Positions 1-8,904 of a stretch of DNA of 64,000 nt are shown piece after piece. The position numbers and the translations under genes were made by a program. The stretch covers positions 3,782,001 to 3,846,000 of the forward strand of contig NZ_CP157276.1 in assembly GCF_040024445.1 (NCBI RefSeq), given 5' to 3'. The DNA comes from Prescottella soli (GTDB lineage: Bacteria; Actinomycetota; Actinomycetes; Mycobacteriales; Mycobacteriaceae). Each line of letters opens with the position of its first letter. Position 1 is the stretch's first letter. Below the pieces are notes generated by a model. It ran no database searches and was not told the origin of the DNA. It saw only the letters and a list, made by a program, of their open reading frames with translations.

Positions 1-202
1 GGGTCATTCGGGTCCATCCCGGCGCACGGTTTCTTCGCTGCGCACCCATTCCGCGCGTCCGGACCGATCCACCGATGCGAGCTACCTCGTCCCGCCCGTC
101 GTGAGGAACCCGACGGGTAGCGGCGACGCACGTCGCAGCCTTCGCCATCGAGCCTCGCGCCCATCGGATTCGGTCTCGACTGCACACATCCAGGGAACTG
201 AC

Positions 203-1834
203 TTGATCACCACCACAGACCTCGAAGTACGCGCCGGTACCCGGAGCCTCCTCACCGCACCCGGCCCCGCCCTGCGCGTGCAGGCTGGCGACCGCATCGG
301 CCTCGTCGGGCGCAACGGTGCCGGAAAGACCACCACGCTGCGCATCCTCGCCGGCGAGGGCGAACCATACGCCGGCGCGGTCGTCCGCACCGGCGCGCTC
401 GGCTACCTCCCGCAGGACCCCAAGGAGGGCGATCTCAACGTCCTGGCCAGGGACCGGGTGCTCTCAGCCCGCGGTCTCGACTCCATCCTGCGAGAGATGG
501 AGCAGCAGCAGACGCTGATGGCGGAGCTGGTCGACGGCCCCCAACTGGACAAGGCGGTCCGCAAGTACGGCTCGCTCGAGGAGCGGTTCTCGGCGCTCGG
601 CGGGTACGTTGCGGAATCCGAGGCCGCCCGGATCTGCCACAGCCTGGGCCTGCCGGACCGCATCCTCGCCCAGCCGCTGCGCACGTTGTCCGGCGGTCAG
701 CGTCGTCGCGTGGAACTGGCCCGGATCCTGTTCGCCGCCTCGGACGGTTCCGGCGGCAAGTCGAACACCACGTTGTTGCTCGACGAGCCGACCAACCACC
801 TCGACGCCGACTCCATCAGCTGGCTGCGCGGCTTCCTGCAGAACCACGAGGGTGGGCTGATCGTGATCAGTCACGACGCGGACTTGCTGGGCGACGTCGT
901 GAACAAGGTGTGGTTCCTCGACGCCGTGCGGGGCGAGGCCGACGTCTACAACATGGAGTGGAAGAAGTATCTCGACGCGCGCGCGACCGACGAGGCGCGT
1001 CGACGCCGCGAGCGTGCGAACGCCGAGAAGAAGGCCGGCGCCCTGCGGGTGCAGGCCGCGAAGCTCGGTGCCAAGGCGACGAAGGCGACCGCGGCGCAGA
1101 ACATGGCGAAGCGGGCCGACAAGCTGATCGCCGACCTCGACGACGTTCGGGTGGACGACAAGGTCGCGCACATCCGGTTCCCCGAGCCGGCACCGTGCGG
1201 CAAGACGCCGCTGGTGGCGAAGAACCTGACCAAGGTGTACGGATCGCTGGAGATCTTCGCCGGCGTCGATCTCGCGATCGACCGCGGCAGCCGGGTCGTG
1301 ATCCTCGGACTCAACGGCACCGGTAAGACCACGCTGCTGAAACTGCTTGCGGGCGTGGAGAAGCCGGACCTCGGCGAGCTGGTCCCCGGGCACGGGCTCA
1401 AGGTCGGATACTTCGCGCAGGAGCACGACACCCTCGACGACGAGGCGACTGTGTGGGAGAACGTCCGGCACGCCGCCCCGGATGCGGGGGAGCAGGACCT
1501 ACGCGGACTGCTCGGCGCGTTCATGTTCACCGGACCGCAGCTCGAGCAGCCCGCCGGGACGCTGTCGGGTGGTGAGAAGACCCGTCTGGCGTTGGCCGGC
1601 CTGGTGTCCTCGGCGGCCAACGTGCTGTTGCTCGACGAGCCGACCAACAACCTGGACCCGGTATCCCGGGAGCAGGTGCTCGACGCGCTGCGCAGCTACA
1701 CCGGCGCCGTCGTCCTGGTCACCCACGACCCCGGCGCAGCCGAGGCCCTCGATCCGGAGCGGGTCATCCTGCTGCCCGACGGCACCGAGGACCACTGGTC
1801 GCAGGAGTACCGGGAGCTGATCCAGCTCGCCTGA
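203..1834 (+). CDS. ABC-F family ATP-binding protein
   Basis: Soluble twin-cassette ATPase (543 aa) of the ABC-F type, a family that acts on the ribosome (translation factors, antibiotic ribosome protection) rather than in transport. No membrane segment is present. Cassette 1 has Walker A GRNGAGKTT near residue 36, signature LSGGQ near 162 and Walker B LLLDEPTNHLD near 190. Cassette 2 has GLNGTGKTT near 370, LSGGE near 454 and LLLDEPTNNLD near 473. A Lys/Arg/Ala-rich linker lies between them. I chose the TTG at 203 because AGGGA sits six bases upstream and homology begins there; an upstream GTG at 101 would add 34 unconserved residues. A strong hairpin follows the stop. Which member of the family it is (housekeeping or resistance) cannot be read from sequence alone. 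Confidence 0.9.
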   Translation: MITTTDLEVRAGTRSLLTAPGPALRVQAGDRIGLVGRNGAGKTTTLRILAGEGEPYAGAVVRTGALGYLPQDPKEGDLNVLARDRVLSARGLDSILREMEQQQTLMAELVDGPQLDKAVRKYGSLEERFSALGGYVAESEAARICHSLGLPDRILAQPLRTLSGGQRRRVELARILFAASDGSGGKSNTTLLLDEPTNHLDADSISWLRGFLQNHEGGLIVISHDADLLGDVVNKVWFLDAVRGEADVYNMEWKKYLDARATDEARRRRERANAEKKAGALRVQAAKLGAKATKATAAQNMAKRADKLIADLDDVRVDDKVAHIRFPEPAPCGKTPLVAKNLTKVYGSLEIFAGVDLAIDRGSRVVILGLNGTGKTTLLKLLAGVEKPDLGELVPGHGLKVGYFAQEHDTLDDEATVWENVRHAAPDAGEQDLRGLLGAFMFTGPQLEQPAGTLSGGEKTRLALAGLVSSAANVLLLDEPTNNLDPVSREQVLDALRSYTGAVVLVTHDPGAAEALDPERVILLPDGTEDHWSQEYRELIQLA

Positions 1835-1848
1835 CCCTTGCCGAATCG

Positions 1849-1893
1849 GGGTGTGGAGTCGTTTCCGCCGACGACGGGCACGACTCCACACCC
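1849..1893 (+). terminator. Intrinsic terminator after ABC-F gene
   Basis: Perfect 14-bp inverted repeat: GGGTGTGGAGTCGT-type arm at 1849-1862 and its reverse complement at 1880-1893, with a 17-nt loop. It begins 15 bases after the ABC-F stop and sits between convergent genes, so it can serve both. No U-tract, as is common in actinobacteria. Confidence 0.75.
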
Positions 1894-1922
1894 GGGCGGT
1901 GGCGGTCGGGGGAGCGGGGTGC

Positions 1923-2729
1923 CTACCAGTGCTGACCGGCGCAGGTGTCCGTAGGCCGTTCCCGGTCCGCCGCGACTGCGGGACTGCTGACCTTCCGGAC
2001 CGCCGTGATCGCCGCCGCGCAGCATGCCGCGCCGACCGCCATCAACGTCCAGAGCAGCGGCTCTCGGCCGCCGGTATCGCCGAATGCCATCAGCCCCAGG
2101 TTGACGACGGCATGGAACAGGGTGGCGATGAGCAGGGTCCCGTTGCGGAAAGGATCCAGGAGGACCGCCAGTAGCACCGACATGGCAATCGTCGACAGCA
2201 GGAAGCCGGCCGCATACGCGACCCCGGCCGTGAAGATCTGTACGTGCCACACTCCCCAGACGGCCCCGACCAGCACACCGGTGACCAGAACGGAGTACCT
2301 GCTCCGCAGGTAAGGCTGCAGGAATCCGCGCCATCCGACCTCTTCGCCGCAGGCGCCGACACACTGCGCGAGGACGAGCAGTCCGATCGGCGCCGACCCG
2401 GCATGCACAGCGGAGAGGCTGACGCTGCCGCCGAGCGCGACCAACACCACAACGGGCAAGCCCAAGACCACCAGCACCGATCCGGCGGCCACGGCTGCCA
2501 GAGCGGCGTCGGGCCGCCACAGGCTCACCTCCAGCGGTGCAACCCAGCGGCCTCGCCAGGCCAACAGGACCACCGCCACCGCGATCGCGGGTGCGAACTG
2601 CACCAGTTCGAGCAGGTCCGGATCGGGGCCCGTCGCGGACTGCATGGCGACGAGGATGCCGCCGACCAGAAAGGCCACGAGCACGTACACCGTTGTCGGC
2701 GCCCACATCCGGGGCGGTTGCGAAGTCAT
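1923..2729 (-). CDS. CPBP-family intramembrane metalloprotease
   Basis: Polytopic membrane protein (268 aa from the chosen ATG) of the CPBP/Abi (CAAX protease-like) family. The diagnostic motif EEVGWRGFL lies in the middle, followed by the second conserved motif around GVWHV and a later LFHAVVN helix, which supply the Glu and His metal ligands. Around eight hydrophobic segments are visible. The ATG at 2729 starts MTSQPP just before the first hydrophobic helix; an upstream start at 2768 would add a short Arg-rich stretch. Family members include prenyl-protein proteases and bacteriocin-immunity proteins; the substrate here is unknown. It converges with the ABC-F gene. Confidence 0.85.
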   Translation of the reverse strand: MTSQPPRMWAPTTVYVLVAFLVGGILVAMQSATGPDPDLLELVQFAPAIAVAVVLLAWRGRWVAPLEVSLWRPDAALAAVAAGSVLVVLGLPVVVLVALGGSVSLSAVHAGSAPIGLLVLAQCVGACGEEVGWRGFLQPYLRSRYSVLVTGVLVGAVWGVWHVQIFTAGVAYAAGFLLSTIAMSVLLAVLLDPFRNGTLLIATLFHAVVNLGLMAFGDTGGREPLLWTLMAVGAACCAAAITAVRKVSSPAVAADRERPTDTCAGQHW

Positions 2730-3051
2730 GCAGAAGAGCCTCGCGCGGCGCCGCCGGGCGCACATCAACCCACGGTATCAACCGTCCCTCGTACCCAGGG
2801 GGCATCCCGCCCGGAGTTCCGCGGCACCACCGTGTCCGAGCGTGGCAATCCTCTGGCTCCGCCCCGGCCAAGTGTCGACGAGGGTGTCGCGAGCAATCTC
2901 GTCCAGTCAGTGGCGCACGGCGGCGACATCGACGCCGTCGGGCTCCTTGACGGTCCTGCCGTGCCGAAGACATCGGTTCGCCGGTACCGATCAGCGGTAG
3001 CGGCTGTTTCGGGGGCAGCGAGCAGTTCTCGACGAGTTCGCATGTCGAAGA
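2730..3051. other. Intergenic gap without recognisable gene
   Basis: About 320 bases between the CPBP and GH16 genes, both on the minus strand. I see open frames but none with a ribosome-binding site or familiar sequence, and no strong hairpin. It should hold the CPBP promoter; no clear -35/-10 pair could be picked. Confidence 0.4.
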
Positions 3052-3930
3052 TCACTGCCAGACGCGGACGTAGTCGACGTACAGGGTCGACGCCCGATCG
3101 AGTGGCGCGTCGGCGATCGATCCTTGCGCCCACTGCAGGATCTCCTGCGACAGGATGGGGAACTCGGCGACCGTGCTGATCAACGCCGGATCCGTTACCG
3201 TGCGGACCGGCTTTCCGTCGTAACGGAATTCGAGCGTCGAGGGGGACCAGCTCAGGCCGATCGTGTGATAGCCACTGTGCAATCCGGGAGCGTTCACACG
3301 CTGTGCGGACTTGATGTGTCCTGCGCCGTAGCCGCCGTAGTGGATCGTGGCGGTGTATTCGTCGCCGGCAAAGTTGCTTTCGATCAGGTCGATCTCCGCA
3401 CCCCGCGCCGCATTGCGAGCACCGTCCGCCAGTCCGCGCGACGCCTGCAGCCAGGCTGCGGACAGATGCCCCTGGGTCGGCGGGAATCGGATGCGGAATT
3501 CGATCGTGCCGTACGTGAAATCGAACTTCCCATGGCTGTCGATACGGCCACCGGCATAGACGCCGTGGCCAAGCGCTGCGATGTCGATCGCGAGATTGCC
3601 CTCGGCGACACGAACCGTGGACGGCTTGTACCACCAGCGGAACCCGTCGGTCCGCGACGGCTCGGTGCGTTCTTCGTCACGGACGGTCCATTTGGCGGCA
3701 TCCACGACTGAACCGTTGAACTCATCACTGAAAACCAGCGCGCCACGACCGACGCCGCCCAACGGCTGCGCATCGGCGGGAGTGGTGGGATCCACCAGAT
3801 CGGGTGCGGCACCCGTTCCGAACGCCAGCACTCCCGCGACAGGGCCCAGCACGGCGGCGCCGGTTGCGACCCCGAGCAGGCTGAGCACGCGCCGACGAGA
3901 AATTGCGTCACCAAGGGTCCTTCTGCCCAT
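3052..3930 (-). CDS. Secreted glycoside hydrolase family 16 (beta-glucanase-like)
   Basis: Exported beta-glucan hydrolase of family GH16 (292 aa). The N terminus is a twin-arginine signal: SRRRVLSLLG followed by a hydrophobic run and small residues. The jelly-roll domain starts at LVFSDEFNG, a standard GH16 opening. The catalytic signature EIDLIE (two Glu around an Asp) lies near residues 178-183. It ends in YVDYVRVWQ, typical for the family. I chose the ATG at 3930; a TTG at 3960 is possible. M. tuberculosis Rv0315 is a comparable protein in a similar neighbourhood. The exact substrate (beta-1,3-glucan or other) is inferred from the family. Confidence 0.88.
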   Translation of the reverse strand: MGRRTLGDAISRRRVLSLLGVATGAAVLGPVAGVLAFGTGAAPDLVDPTTPADAQPLGGVGRGALVFSDEFNGSVVDAAKWTVRDEERTEPSRTDGFRWWYKPSTVRVAEGNLAIDIAALGHGVYAGGRIDSHGKFDFTYGTIEFRIRFPPTQGHLSAAWLQASRGLADGARNAARGAEIDLIESNFAGDEYTATIHYGGYGAGHIKSAQRVNAPGLHSGYHTIGLSWSPSTLEFRYDGKPVRTVTDPALISTVAEFPILSQEILQWAQGSIADAPLDRASTLYVDYVRVWQ

Positions 3931-4037
3931 GGCGGCCGAACCTACCACCCGGACCGGCAATACGAACGCTCATGTAGTACGACAAGGGCCCAGATCTCGG
4001 CGGTGAAACGCCTTTTACGGGGGCCTGCGTTGGCGGA

Positions 4038-4105
4038 GAGGTTCACCTATGCGAATCCCGTTGGTGCTGTTGAACGATTGGCGAACTTGCCGGCTGGCAA
4101 TCACC
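4038..4105 (+). repeat. Dispersed repeat, copy 1 (divergent)
   Basis: Divergent member of a repeat seen also at 12936, 14858, 20219 and 22379. A purine-rich GGCGGAGAG precedes TTCACC. The inner CGATTGG and the closing CCGGCTGGCAATCACC match the other copies, with the same 58-bp offset between the TTCACC and ATCACC boxes. It lies upstream of the GH16 gene. Just downstream, an 11-bp CCGCAATCTGA motif occurs twice, 50 bp apart (4129 and 4179). Confidence 0.5.
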
Positions 4106-4224
4106 CCCGAAGGGCGTCGCCAATCACACCGCAATCTGAGCGGTCCTATCTACCTGCTGGCAAGTCCATTCGATCATCCCGCAATCTGAAACTACCGATC
4201 GTGTGGCTCTTTCCGCTCCCGAGA

Positions 4225-4258
4225 CCCGGTCCCATCCGGCTCAGCGGATAGGACCGGG
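4225..4258 (-). terminator. Terminator of the amidase operon
   Basis: Outer arms CCCGGTCC (4225-4232) and GGACCGGG (4251-4258) enclose inner arms ATCCG and CGGAT, separated by one mismatch. It lies about 60 bases after the amiB stop on the minus strand, ending the amiC-amiS-amiE-amiB unit. Confidence 0.65.
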
Positions 4259-4315
4259 CCGCGGTCTGTTGCCGATCACGTGTGGTGGCCAATACCTGCC
4301 GCAGCAGGTCATCCA

Positions 4316-5368
4316 TCACATACAGGTGACTCGAACTCGGCCGTTGACCACGCGCGTGGTCAGTGCGAGGGGCTCGGTCCCCATCGGGCGGTGCTCGAGC
4401 ACCGCCGCCGAGATCGGATCGGTCAGCACCGCGCGGACGGTGCGCCGGAGCCCGCGGGCCCCGTAGGCCGGGTCGAAACCCTGTGCACAGAGGAGCGCGA
4501 CGACGTCGAGGCCGACGTCGACGCTGACGGACCGACGAGCCAGCCGGCGGGTGACGACGTCGATCTCGAGCCCGGTCACTTCACGTGCGGTCCGATCGTC
4601 GAACCCGTTCATCACAACGGTTTCGTCCAAACGATTGAAGAACTCTGGATCGAAGAACCGCTCGATCGCGCGCCGCACGACAGTCTCGCCGCCCCATCGT
4701 CGCTCGGCCCGACCGGGCCGGTGGGCCAGCCGAGCCCACGGAGTCCGGAGTCGTGCCGCCAGTTCGGCCGAACCGAGATTCGACGTCAGGAACACGTAGC
4801 TGTTGCGGAACGAGATCGTCTGTTGCCCGTTGGCCAATCGCAGTTCGCCGTGGTCGAGGATCTGCAGTAGCGCCCGCAGGACGGTCGTGTCGGCCTTCTC
4901 CACCTCGTCGAACAGGACGATGCCGGGGGTGTAGGGGTCGCCCTCGACGGCACCACGGTCGAACAGCGTGAACGACTCCTTGCTGCCGGCATAGCCCGGG
5001 GGAGCGCCGGAGAAGGACGCCGCATAGTGTTCCTGCGCGAGCGCGTTCATGTCGATGCGGCACATGTCGTCCGGGCCGGACCGCAGTTCGGCGGCGACCT
5101 GCCGAACCAGTTCGGTCTTGCCGACACCGGTCGGCCCGGCGAGCAGGACGTTCGCAAGCGGTCGGGTCGGGTCGTTCGCACCCACGGAGGCCAACGACAC
5201 CGCACGTACGACCGCATCGACCGCGTTGCGCTGTCCCACGATCCGTGCATTCAGTCGATCGGTGAGTGCGGTCGGATCGAACGCGCCGACGGGGCGCGGT
5301 GCCGGTGGTTCTGTCGGGTCCGGTCGGGTCTGGTTCTGGTCGTGAAACATGTCCGTGAGATAGGGCAC
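4316..5368 (-). CDS. amiB: AmiB-like AAA+ ATPase of amidase operon
   Basis: Single-AAA+ ClpB/ClpX-like ATPase (350 aa). Walker A is GPTGVGKTE near residue 90, Walker B is GIVLFDEVEKAD near 150, sensor-1 TSNLGS near 197, an arginine finger in FFNRLDE, and a C-terminal D2-type small domain (GFDPAYGARGLRR) typical of ClpA/ClpB. There is no N-terminal substrate domain and no ClpP-binding loop that I can see. The GTG start follows GAGGAGG. It lies 14 bp after amiE, matching the Pseudomonas amiEBCRS operon where AmiB is a ClpB-like protein of uncertain role, presumably a chaperone for amidase uptake or assembly. Confidence 0.85.
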   Translation of the reverse strand: MPYLTDMFHDQNQTRPDPTEPPAPRPVGAFDPTALTDRLNARIVGQRNAVDAVVRAVSLASVGANDPTRPLANVLLAGPTGVGKTELVRQVAAELRSGPDDMCRIDMNALAQEHYAASFSGAPPGYAGSKESFTLFDRGAVEGDPYTPGIVLFDEVEKADTTVLRALLQILDHGELRLANGQQTISFRNSYVFLTSNLGSAELAARLRTPWARLAHRPGRAERRWGGETVVRRAIERFFDPEFFNRLDETVVMNGFDDRTAREVTGLEIDVVTRRLARRSVSVDVGLDVVALLCAQGFDPAYGARGLRRTVRAVLTDPISAAVLEHRPMGTEPLALTTRVVNGRVRVTCM

Positions 5369-5382
5369 GGCGAACCTCCTCG

Positions 5383-6420
5383 TCAGGCCTCAGAGGTCTG
5401 TTCGACGGGAAGAGACCCGACCCGGCAATCGGCCACGCCCACAGTGTCTCTCGTGAACGACTCGACCCGCTCCTGGGCCTTCTCGGCGTCGGTGACCCAG
5501 AGCTTGTAGAACTCGAACGGGCAGTCGGCCACGCCCTTGTCGCCGTCGCCGGCGGCGTGGATTCCCGAGTAGCCGCGGTGCAGCAGCTTGAACAGGTGGT
5601 TCTGCGACTGGTCGTTCTCGCGGGCGTCGCGGATGGTGGAGACCGACAGCTGGGCGTACTGGATCCCGTACTCCTCCTCACCGGTCTCGCCGAGGGTGCG
5701 TCCGTCGAAGCCGATGATCGCCGAGTGTCCGAAATACGAGTAGACACCGTCGAATCCGGCGGCATTCGCCACAGCGACGTAGCAGTTGTTCGCCCATGCC
5801 ATCGCCTTCGACATGACGATCTGCTGCTCCTTCGCCGGGTACATGTACCCCTGGCAGCGGACGATCAGTTCGGCACCCTTCATCGCGCAGTCCCGCCAGA
5901 TCTCGGGGTAGTTGCCGTCGTCGCACACGATGAGCGAGATCTTCAGTCCCTTCGGGCCCTCGGTGACGTGCGTGGTGTCGCCCGGGTACCAGCCCTCGAT
6001 CGGGCACCACGGCAGGATCTTCCGGTACTTCTGCACGATCTCGCCCCTGTTGTTCACGAGGATCAGGGTGTTGTAGGGCGGCTTGTTCGGGTGGTCCTCG
6101 TGCTGTTCGCCGGTGATCGAGAAGACGCCCCACGTGTCGGCCTCGCGGCAGGCGGCCGAAAAGATGGCGGTCTCGTCGCCGGGAATCGTTGCGGCCGTGT
6201 CGTACATCTCTTGTTCGTCGTACATGATCCCCTGCGTGGAGTACTCGGGGAACACGACCAGATCGAGTCCGGGCAGGCCCTTCTTCATGCCGATCATCAT
6301 GTCGGCGATCCGGTGCGCGTTCTCGAGGACGCCCGCCTTGTCGTGCAGGCGAGGCATCTTGTAGTTGACGACCGCGACTCCGACGGTGTCGTTGCTCGAG
6401 GAGATGTCTCCGTGTCGCAT
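5383..6420 (-). CDS. amiE: Aliphatic amidase (acylamide amidohydrolase)
   Basis: Cytoplasmic nitrilase-superfamily amidase (345 aa) hydrolysing short aliphatic amides such as acetamide and propionamide to acid plus ammonia (EC 3.5.1.4). It closely follows the Pseudomonas aeruginosa AmiE sequence, which is 346 aa, from [10 protein letters not shown] onward. The catalytic triad is at the same numbers: Glu59 (FPEY), Lys134 (KYRKI) and Cys166 (IVCDDGN). A GAGAGGA ribosome site precedes the ATG. It lies between amiS (39 bp upstream) and amiB (14 bp downstream), so uptake, hydrolysis and the AAA+ partner are made together. Confidence 0.96.
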   Translation of the reverse strand: MRHGDISSSNDTVGVAVVNYKMPRLHDKAGVLENAHRIADMMIGMKKGLPGLDLVVFPEYSTQGIMYDEQEMYDTAATIPGDETAIFSAACREADTWGVFSITGEQHEDHPNKPPYNTLILVNNRGEIVQKYRKILPWCPIEGWYPGDTTHVTEGPKGLKISLIVCDDGNYPEIWRDCAMKGAELIVRCQGYMYPAKEQQIVMSKAMAWANNCYVAVANAAGFDGVYSYFGHSAIIGFDGRTLGETGEEEYGIQYAQLSVSTIRDARENDQSQNHLFKLLHRGYSGIHAAGDGDKGVADCPFEFYKLWVTDAEKAQERVESFTRDTVGVADCRVGSLPVEQTSEA

Positions 6421-6459
6421 GTGCTTCGTTCCTCTCGTGGATTTCGTTGTAGGGCCGAG

Positions 6460-7095
6460 CTAGTGGGAGGTGGAGCTGAGTTGGGGATCGAGGGACGCCC
6501 GGTGCCTGGCAGTCGGTCGGCCCAGCGCCGCGGCGAACACGACGAGCACTGCCAGGCCGGCCGCCCAGATCGCGGCGACTCCGGGGGAAGTGGGGAGATT
6601 GCCGGTGAGGGCGAGGAAGGCGGGCAGGGTGCAGGTGGGCTGGCTGAGCAGCAGTGCCGTCCATCCGGTGAATCGGGTGAGGTCCTCCCGACTGGTGCCA
6701 AGGACCAGGAAGAACAGGGTCCACAGGCCGGCCCAGGCGAGCCAGATGACGCCGAACACCGGGTCGTGGACGACGGTGAACGACAGCAGGCCGTAGACGA
6801 CCGCGGCGGCGGCGACGAAGGCCGAGAACCAGCCGAGACCACGCGGATCGAGGTCCGCGAGGTTGCCGATCCCGACATACAGGTACGTGAAGCCGAACAG
6901 GTAGAGACCGGACGCGGCCAGGATCGCCCCGGCGTCCCCGTCGGCCTGGATCAGCATCGCCGTCGGAATCGTGCACTGGAGCGCGCCGACGAACAGGTTC
7001 AGGATCGCGGCCGACTTCGGCGGCACCGCACCCAGCAGCATCAGCCCGTTCACGAACAGGACCGCACCTACGTAGAGCAGACCGACACTGCCCAT
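6460..7095 (-). CDS. amiS: AmiS/UreI-family amide or urea channel
   Basis: Inner-membrane channel-like protein (211 aa) of the AmiS/UreI family, which passes small amides or urea. About six or seven hydrophobic helices are visible, beginning MGSVGLLYVGAVLFVNG, with the family-like G-L-Y-L-F-G-F-T-Y-L-Y-V-G segment near the middle and a short hydrophilic tail. ATG is preceded by GAGG. It is the first gene after the tandem palindromes at 7113-7139 and immediately precedes amiE. The substrate is inferred from context as the amides hydrolysed by AmiE. Confidence 0.9.
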   Translation of the reverse strand: MGSVGLLYVGAVLFVNGLMLLGAVPPKSAAILNLFVGALQCTIPTAMLIQADGDAGAILAASGLYLFGFTYLYVGIGNLADLDPRGLGWFSAFVAAAAVVYGLLSFTVVHDPVFGVIWLAWAGLWTLFFLVLGTSREDLTRFTGWTALLLSQPTCTLPAFLALTGNLPTSPGVAAIWAAGLAVLVVFAAALGRPTARHRASLDPQLSSTSH

Positions 7096-7112
7096 CGGAG
7101 ACCTCGAATCGC

Positions 7113-7139
7113 TTTCAAATGGAATGATTTCAAATGAAA
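7113..7139. promoter_or_regulatory. Tandem MarR-type operators upstream of amiS
   Basis: Two copies of a TTTCA-N2-TGAAA palindrome, 15 bp apart: TTTCAAATGGAA at 7113-7124 (one mismatch) and the perfect TTTCAAATGAAA at 7128-7139. They lie 18-44 bases upstream of the amiS start, in the amiC-amiS gap. The perfect element recurs as its reverse complement at 8301-8312 beside the MarR gene. Binding by that MarR protein is inferred. Confidence 0.65.
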
Positions 7140-7177
7140 GTAAGTGACGGGCGACACAGTGTCAAGAGGGGGAGTGA

Positions 7178-8251
7178 TCAGAGTGTGGCGACGACCTCGA
7201 AGTCGAGTCCGTTCGCCACGGCGAGATGAATTCGCTGCCGTGCCACCCGGTTTCGGAACTCGACGGTTCCGCGTGGCCCGTCGTAGGCGACCCCATCGAA
7301 GGCGATGTCGAGTGCGTCCGGCGATGTGGTGCCCGCGCGATGAATGAGGTGCGCGAGGGTCTGGATGCCCTCGTAGCAGGACTCCGCGGCGTTGTTGAGC
7401 GGCGGCGCGGTCGCTCCGTGCAGAGCCACGTAGCGGCCGACGAGGTCCAGGGCGTCGGCGTCGACGAGCGAGCGGAAGTATGCGGCCGCCACGAACAGGT
7501 TTCGGGTCGCACGGGGGCCGCTCGCCAGGAGCATGTTCTCCTCCATGAGCGGGCTGAACCGGAGGATGCGCTCGTCCAGTCCGCGTCGCGCGAAGGCTCG
7601 GTTGAAGTCGACGGCGTCCTGTCCGACCAGGAGCATCAGGACTCCGTCGCAGTCCGATGCCGCGACCGAGTCGACGACGCGATTCATGTTGCCGCGGCCC
7701 AGGTCGACGAACGACTCGCCCACGATCCGCAGATCGAGTTCGCGGGCGTATGCGCGGACGGCGCCCAACGACCCGTGCGGCCACACGTAGTCGTCGCCGA
7801 CGACGATCCATCGGCGGGCACCGACGTTGTCGCGCAACCACTTCAATGCGGGAGCGATCTGCTGACGCGGAGTCTCCCCGCAGCAGTAGATGCCACTCCG
7901 CGTCTCGCCGCCCTCGTACAACGAGGTGTAGGAGTACGGGATGCGGCCGGCTACGACCGGTGCGAGCGCATGGCGGACCGACGAGATGTGCCATCCGCTG
8001 ACCGCGTCGATCGCGCCCGCGGAGACCAGGCGGTTCACCTCCGCCGCGATCACCTCGGGGTGATCGCCACCGTCCACGACGTGGATGACGGCCTCGCGAC
8101 CGAGGATGCCGCCGGCGTTGTTGATGTCGTGCGCGGCCAGTTCGCCGATCGCCTCGCACGACGGCCCGAACAGGCCCGCGGGTCCCTGGAGGGGCACCAC
8201 CATCGCCACTCGCCACTGTGCGGCGCGTGCGCGGTCGAGCACGACGCTCAC
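7178..8251 (-). CDS. amiC: AmiC-like amide-sensing periplasmic-binding-fold protein
   Basis: Type I periplasmic-binding-protein fold (357 aa), Peripla_BP_6/ANF class, but without any signal peptide or lipobox. It is therefore a cytoplasmic sensor like Pseudomonas AmiC rather than a transporter component. It opens WRVAMVVPLQGPAGLFGPS and carries the DINNAGGILGRE motif near residue 45 that is typical of the family. The GTG start faces the divergent MarR gene. In Pseudomonas AmiC releases the antiterminator AmiR upon amide binding; no AmiR-like (ANTAR) gene is visible here, so AmiC must act on another partner, possibly the MarR protein. In the M. smegmatis acetamidase locus AmiC and a MarR-type AmiA occur together. 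Confidence 0.88.
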   Translation of the reverse strand: MSVVLDRARAAQWRVAMVVPLQGPAGLFGPSCEAIGELAAHDINNAGGILGREAVIHVVDGGDHPEVIAAEVNRLVSAGAIDAVSGWHISSVRHALAPVVAGRIPYSYTSLYEGGETRSGIYCCGETPRQQIAPALKWLRDNVGARRWIVVGDDYVWPHGSLGAVRAYARELDLRIVGESFVDLGRGNMNRVVDSVAASDCDGVLMLLVGQDAVDFNRAFARRGLDERILRFSPLMEENMLLASGPRATRNLFVAAAYFRSLVDADALDLVGRYVALHGATAPPLNNAAESCYEGIQTLAHLIHRAGTTSPDALDIAFDGVAYDGPRGTVEFRNRVARQRIHLAVANGLDFEVVATL

Positions 8252-8300
8252 GTCGACGTCTCTGCTGCGTCGTGGGTGGTGTACTGCGCGTGGGCTATCA

Positions 8301-8312
8301 TTTCATTTGAAA
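8301..8312. promoter_or_regulatory. Palindromic operator between amiC and marR
   Basis: TTTCATTTGAAA, the reverse complement of the perfect site at 7128-7139. It lies 50 bp from the amiC start and 46 bp from the marR start, well placed to control both divergent genes, including autoregulation. Inferred to bind the adjacent MarR protein. Confidence 0.65.
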
Positions 8313-8358
8313 GTATTGCCCGCGGAGTGTGAACTGCGCAACAGCTCGGGGGTGGGTC

Positions 8359-8805
8359 GTGTCGGACAAGGGTGCCATCGCGGTGGACGACGTCTCGGTG
8401 ACCGTCGCGCTCCTCCGCACGGCGAGGGTCGCGGCCCAGGCGGCGGACGACGCCCTCGCCGCCGACAACCTGAACGTCGACCACTACCTGGTGCTCGACA
8501 CACTGGCCGAGTGCCCCGGCGCGACCATGGCGGAACTGCGCGATCACACGCGGATACCGGCCCCGACGCTGACCCGGGTCGTCGATCGCCTGGTGTCGAT
8601 CGCCGCCGTCTACCGCGAGGTCGACGCCGACGACCGTCGCAAGGTGCGCGTGCATCCCAGTGCGCGAGGTTGCCAGTTGCACTCGCGTCTGTCGGCGACC
8701 GTTCGCGACGCCGAGCATGCATGGCTCGCCGACCTTCCAGGCTCCGGATCCGCCGACCTGGTCGGCAACCTGGCGAACTCGCTCGCAGGTCGCCTCGACG
8801 CCTGA
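8359..8805 (+). CDS. MarR-family regulator of amidase operon
   Basis: Winged-helix repressor-type protein (148 aa from GTG 8359, which follows GGGGGTGGG). The MarR core reads LDTLAECPGATMAELRDHT, with the recognition helix PAPTLTRVVDRLV near residues 72-84. The wing follows as DADDRRKVRVHPS. It is divergent from amiC and adjacent to a palindrome shared with the amiS promoter region. In mycobacteria the acetamidase operon is controlled by a MarR-like AmiA together with AmiC, and this is probably its counterpart. A GTG/ATG start at 8329 is also possible but has no better ribosome site. Confidence 0.85.
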   Translation: MSDKGAIAVDDVSVTVALLRTARVAAQAADDALAADNLNVDHYLVLDTLAECPGATMAELRDHTRIPAPTLTRVVDRLVSIAAVYREVDADDRRKVRVHPSARGCQLHSRLSATVRDAEHAWLADLPGSGSADLVGNLANSLAGRLDA

Positions 8806-8904
8806 CGGGCAGCGAGAGCGGTCCGCTGATGCCCGTGCGGCGTTCGTTGGGCCTACCTGGGACAGGTTGAGCGCGGACCGCGCAGCCCGCCGTGGGGAAC
8901 CTCC

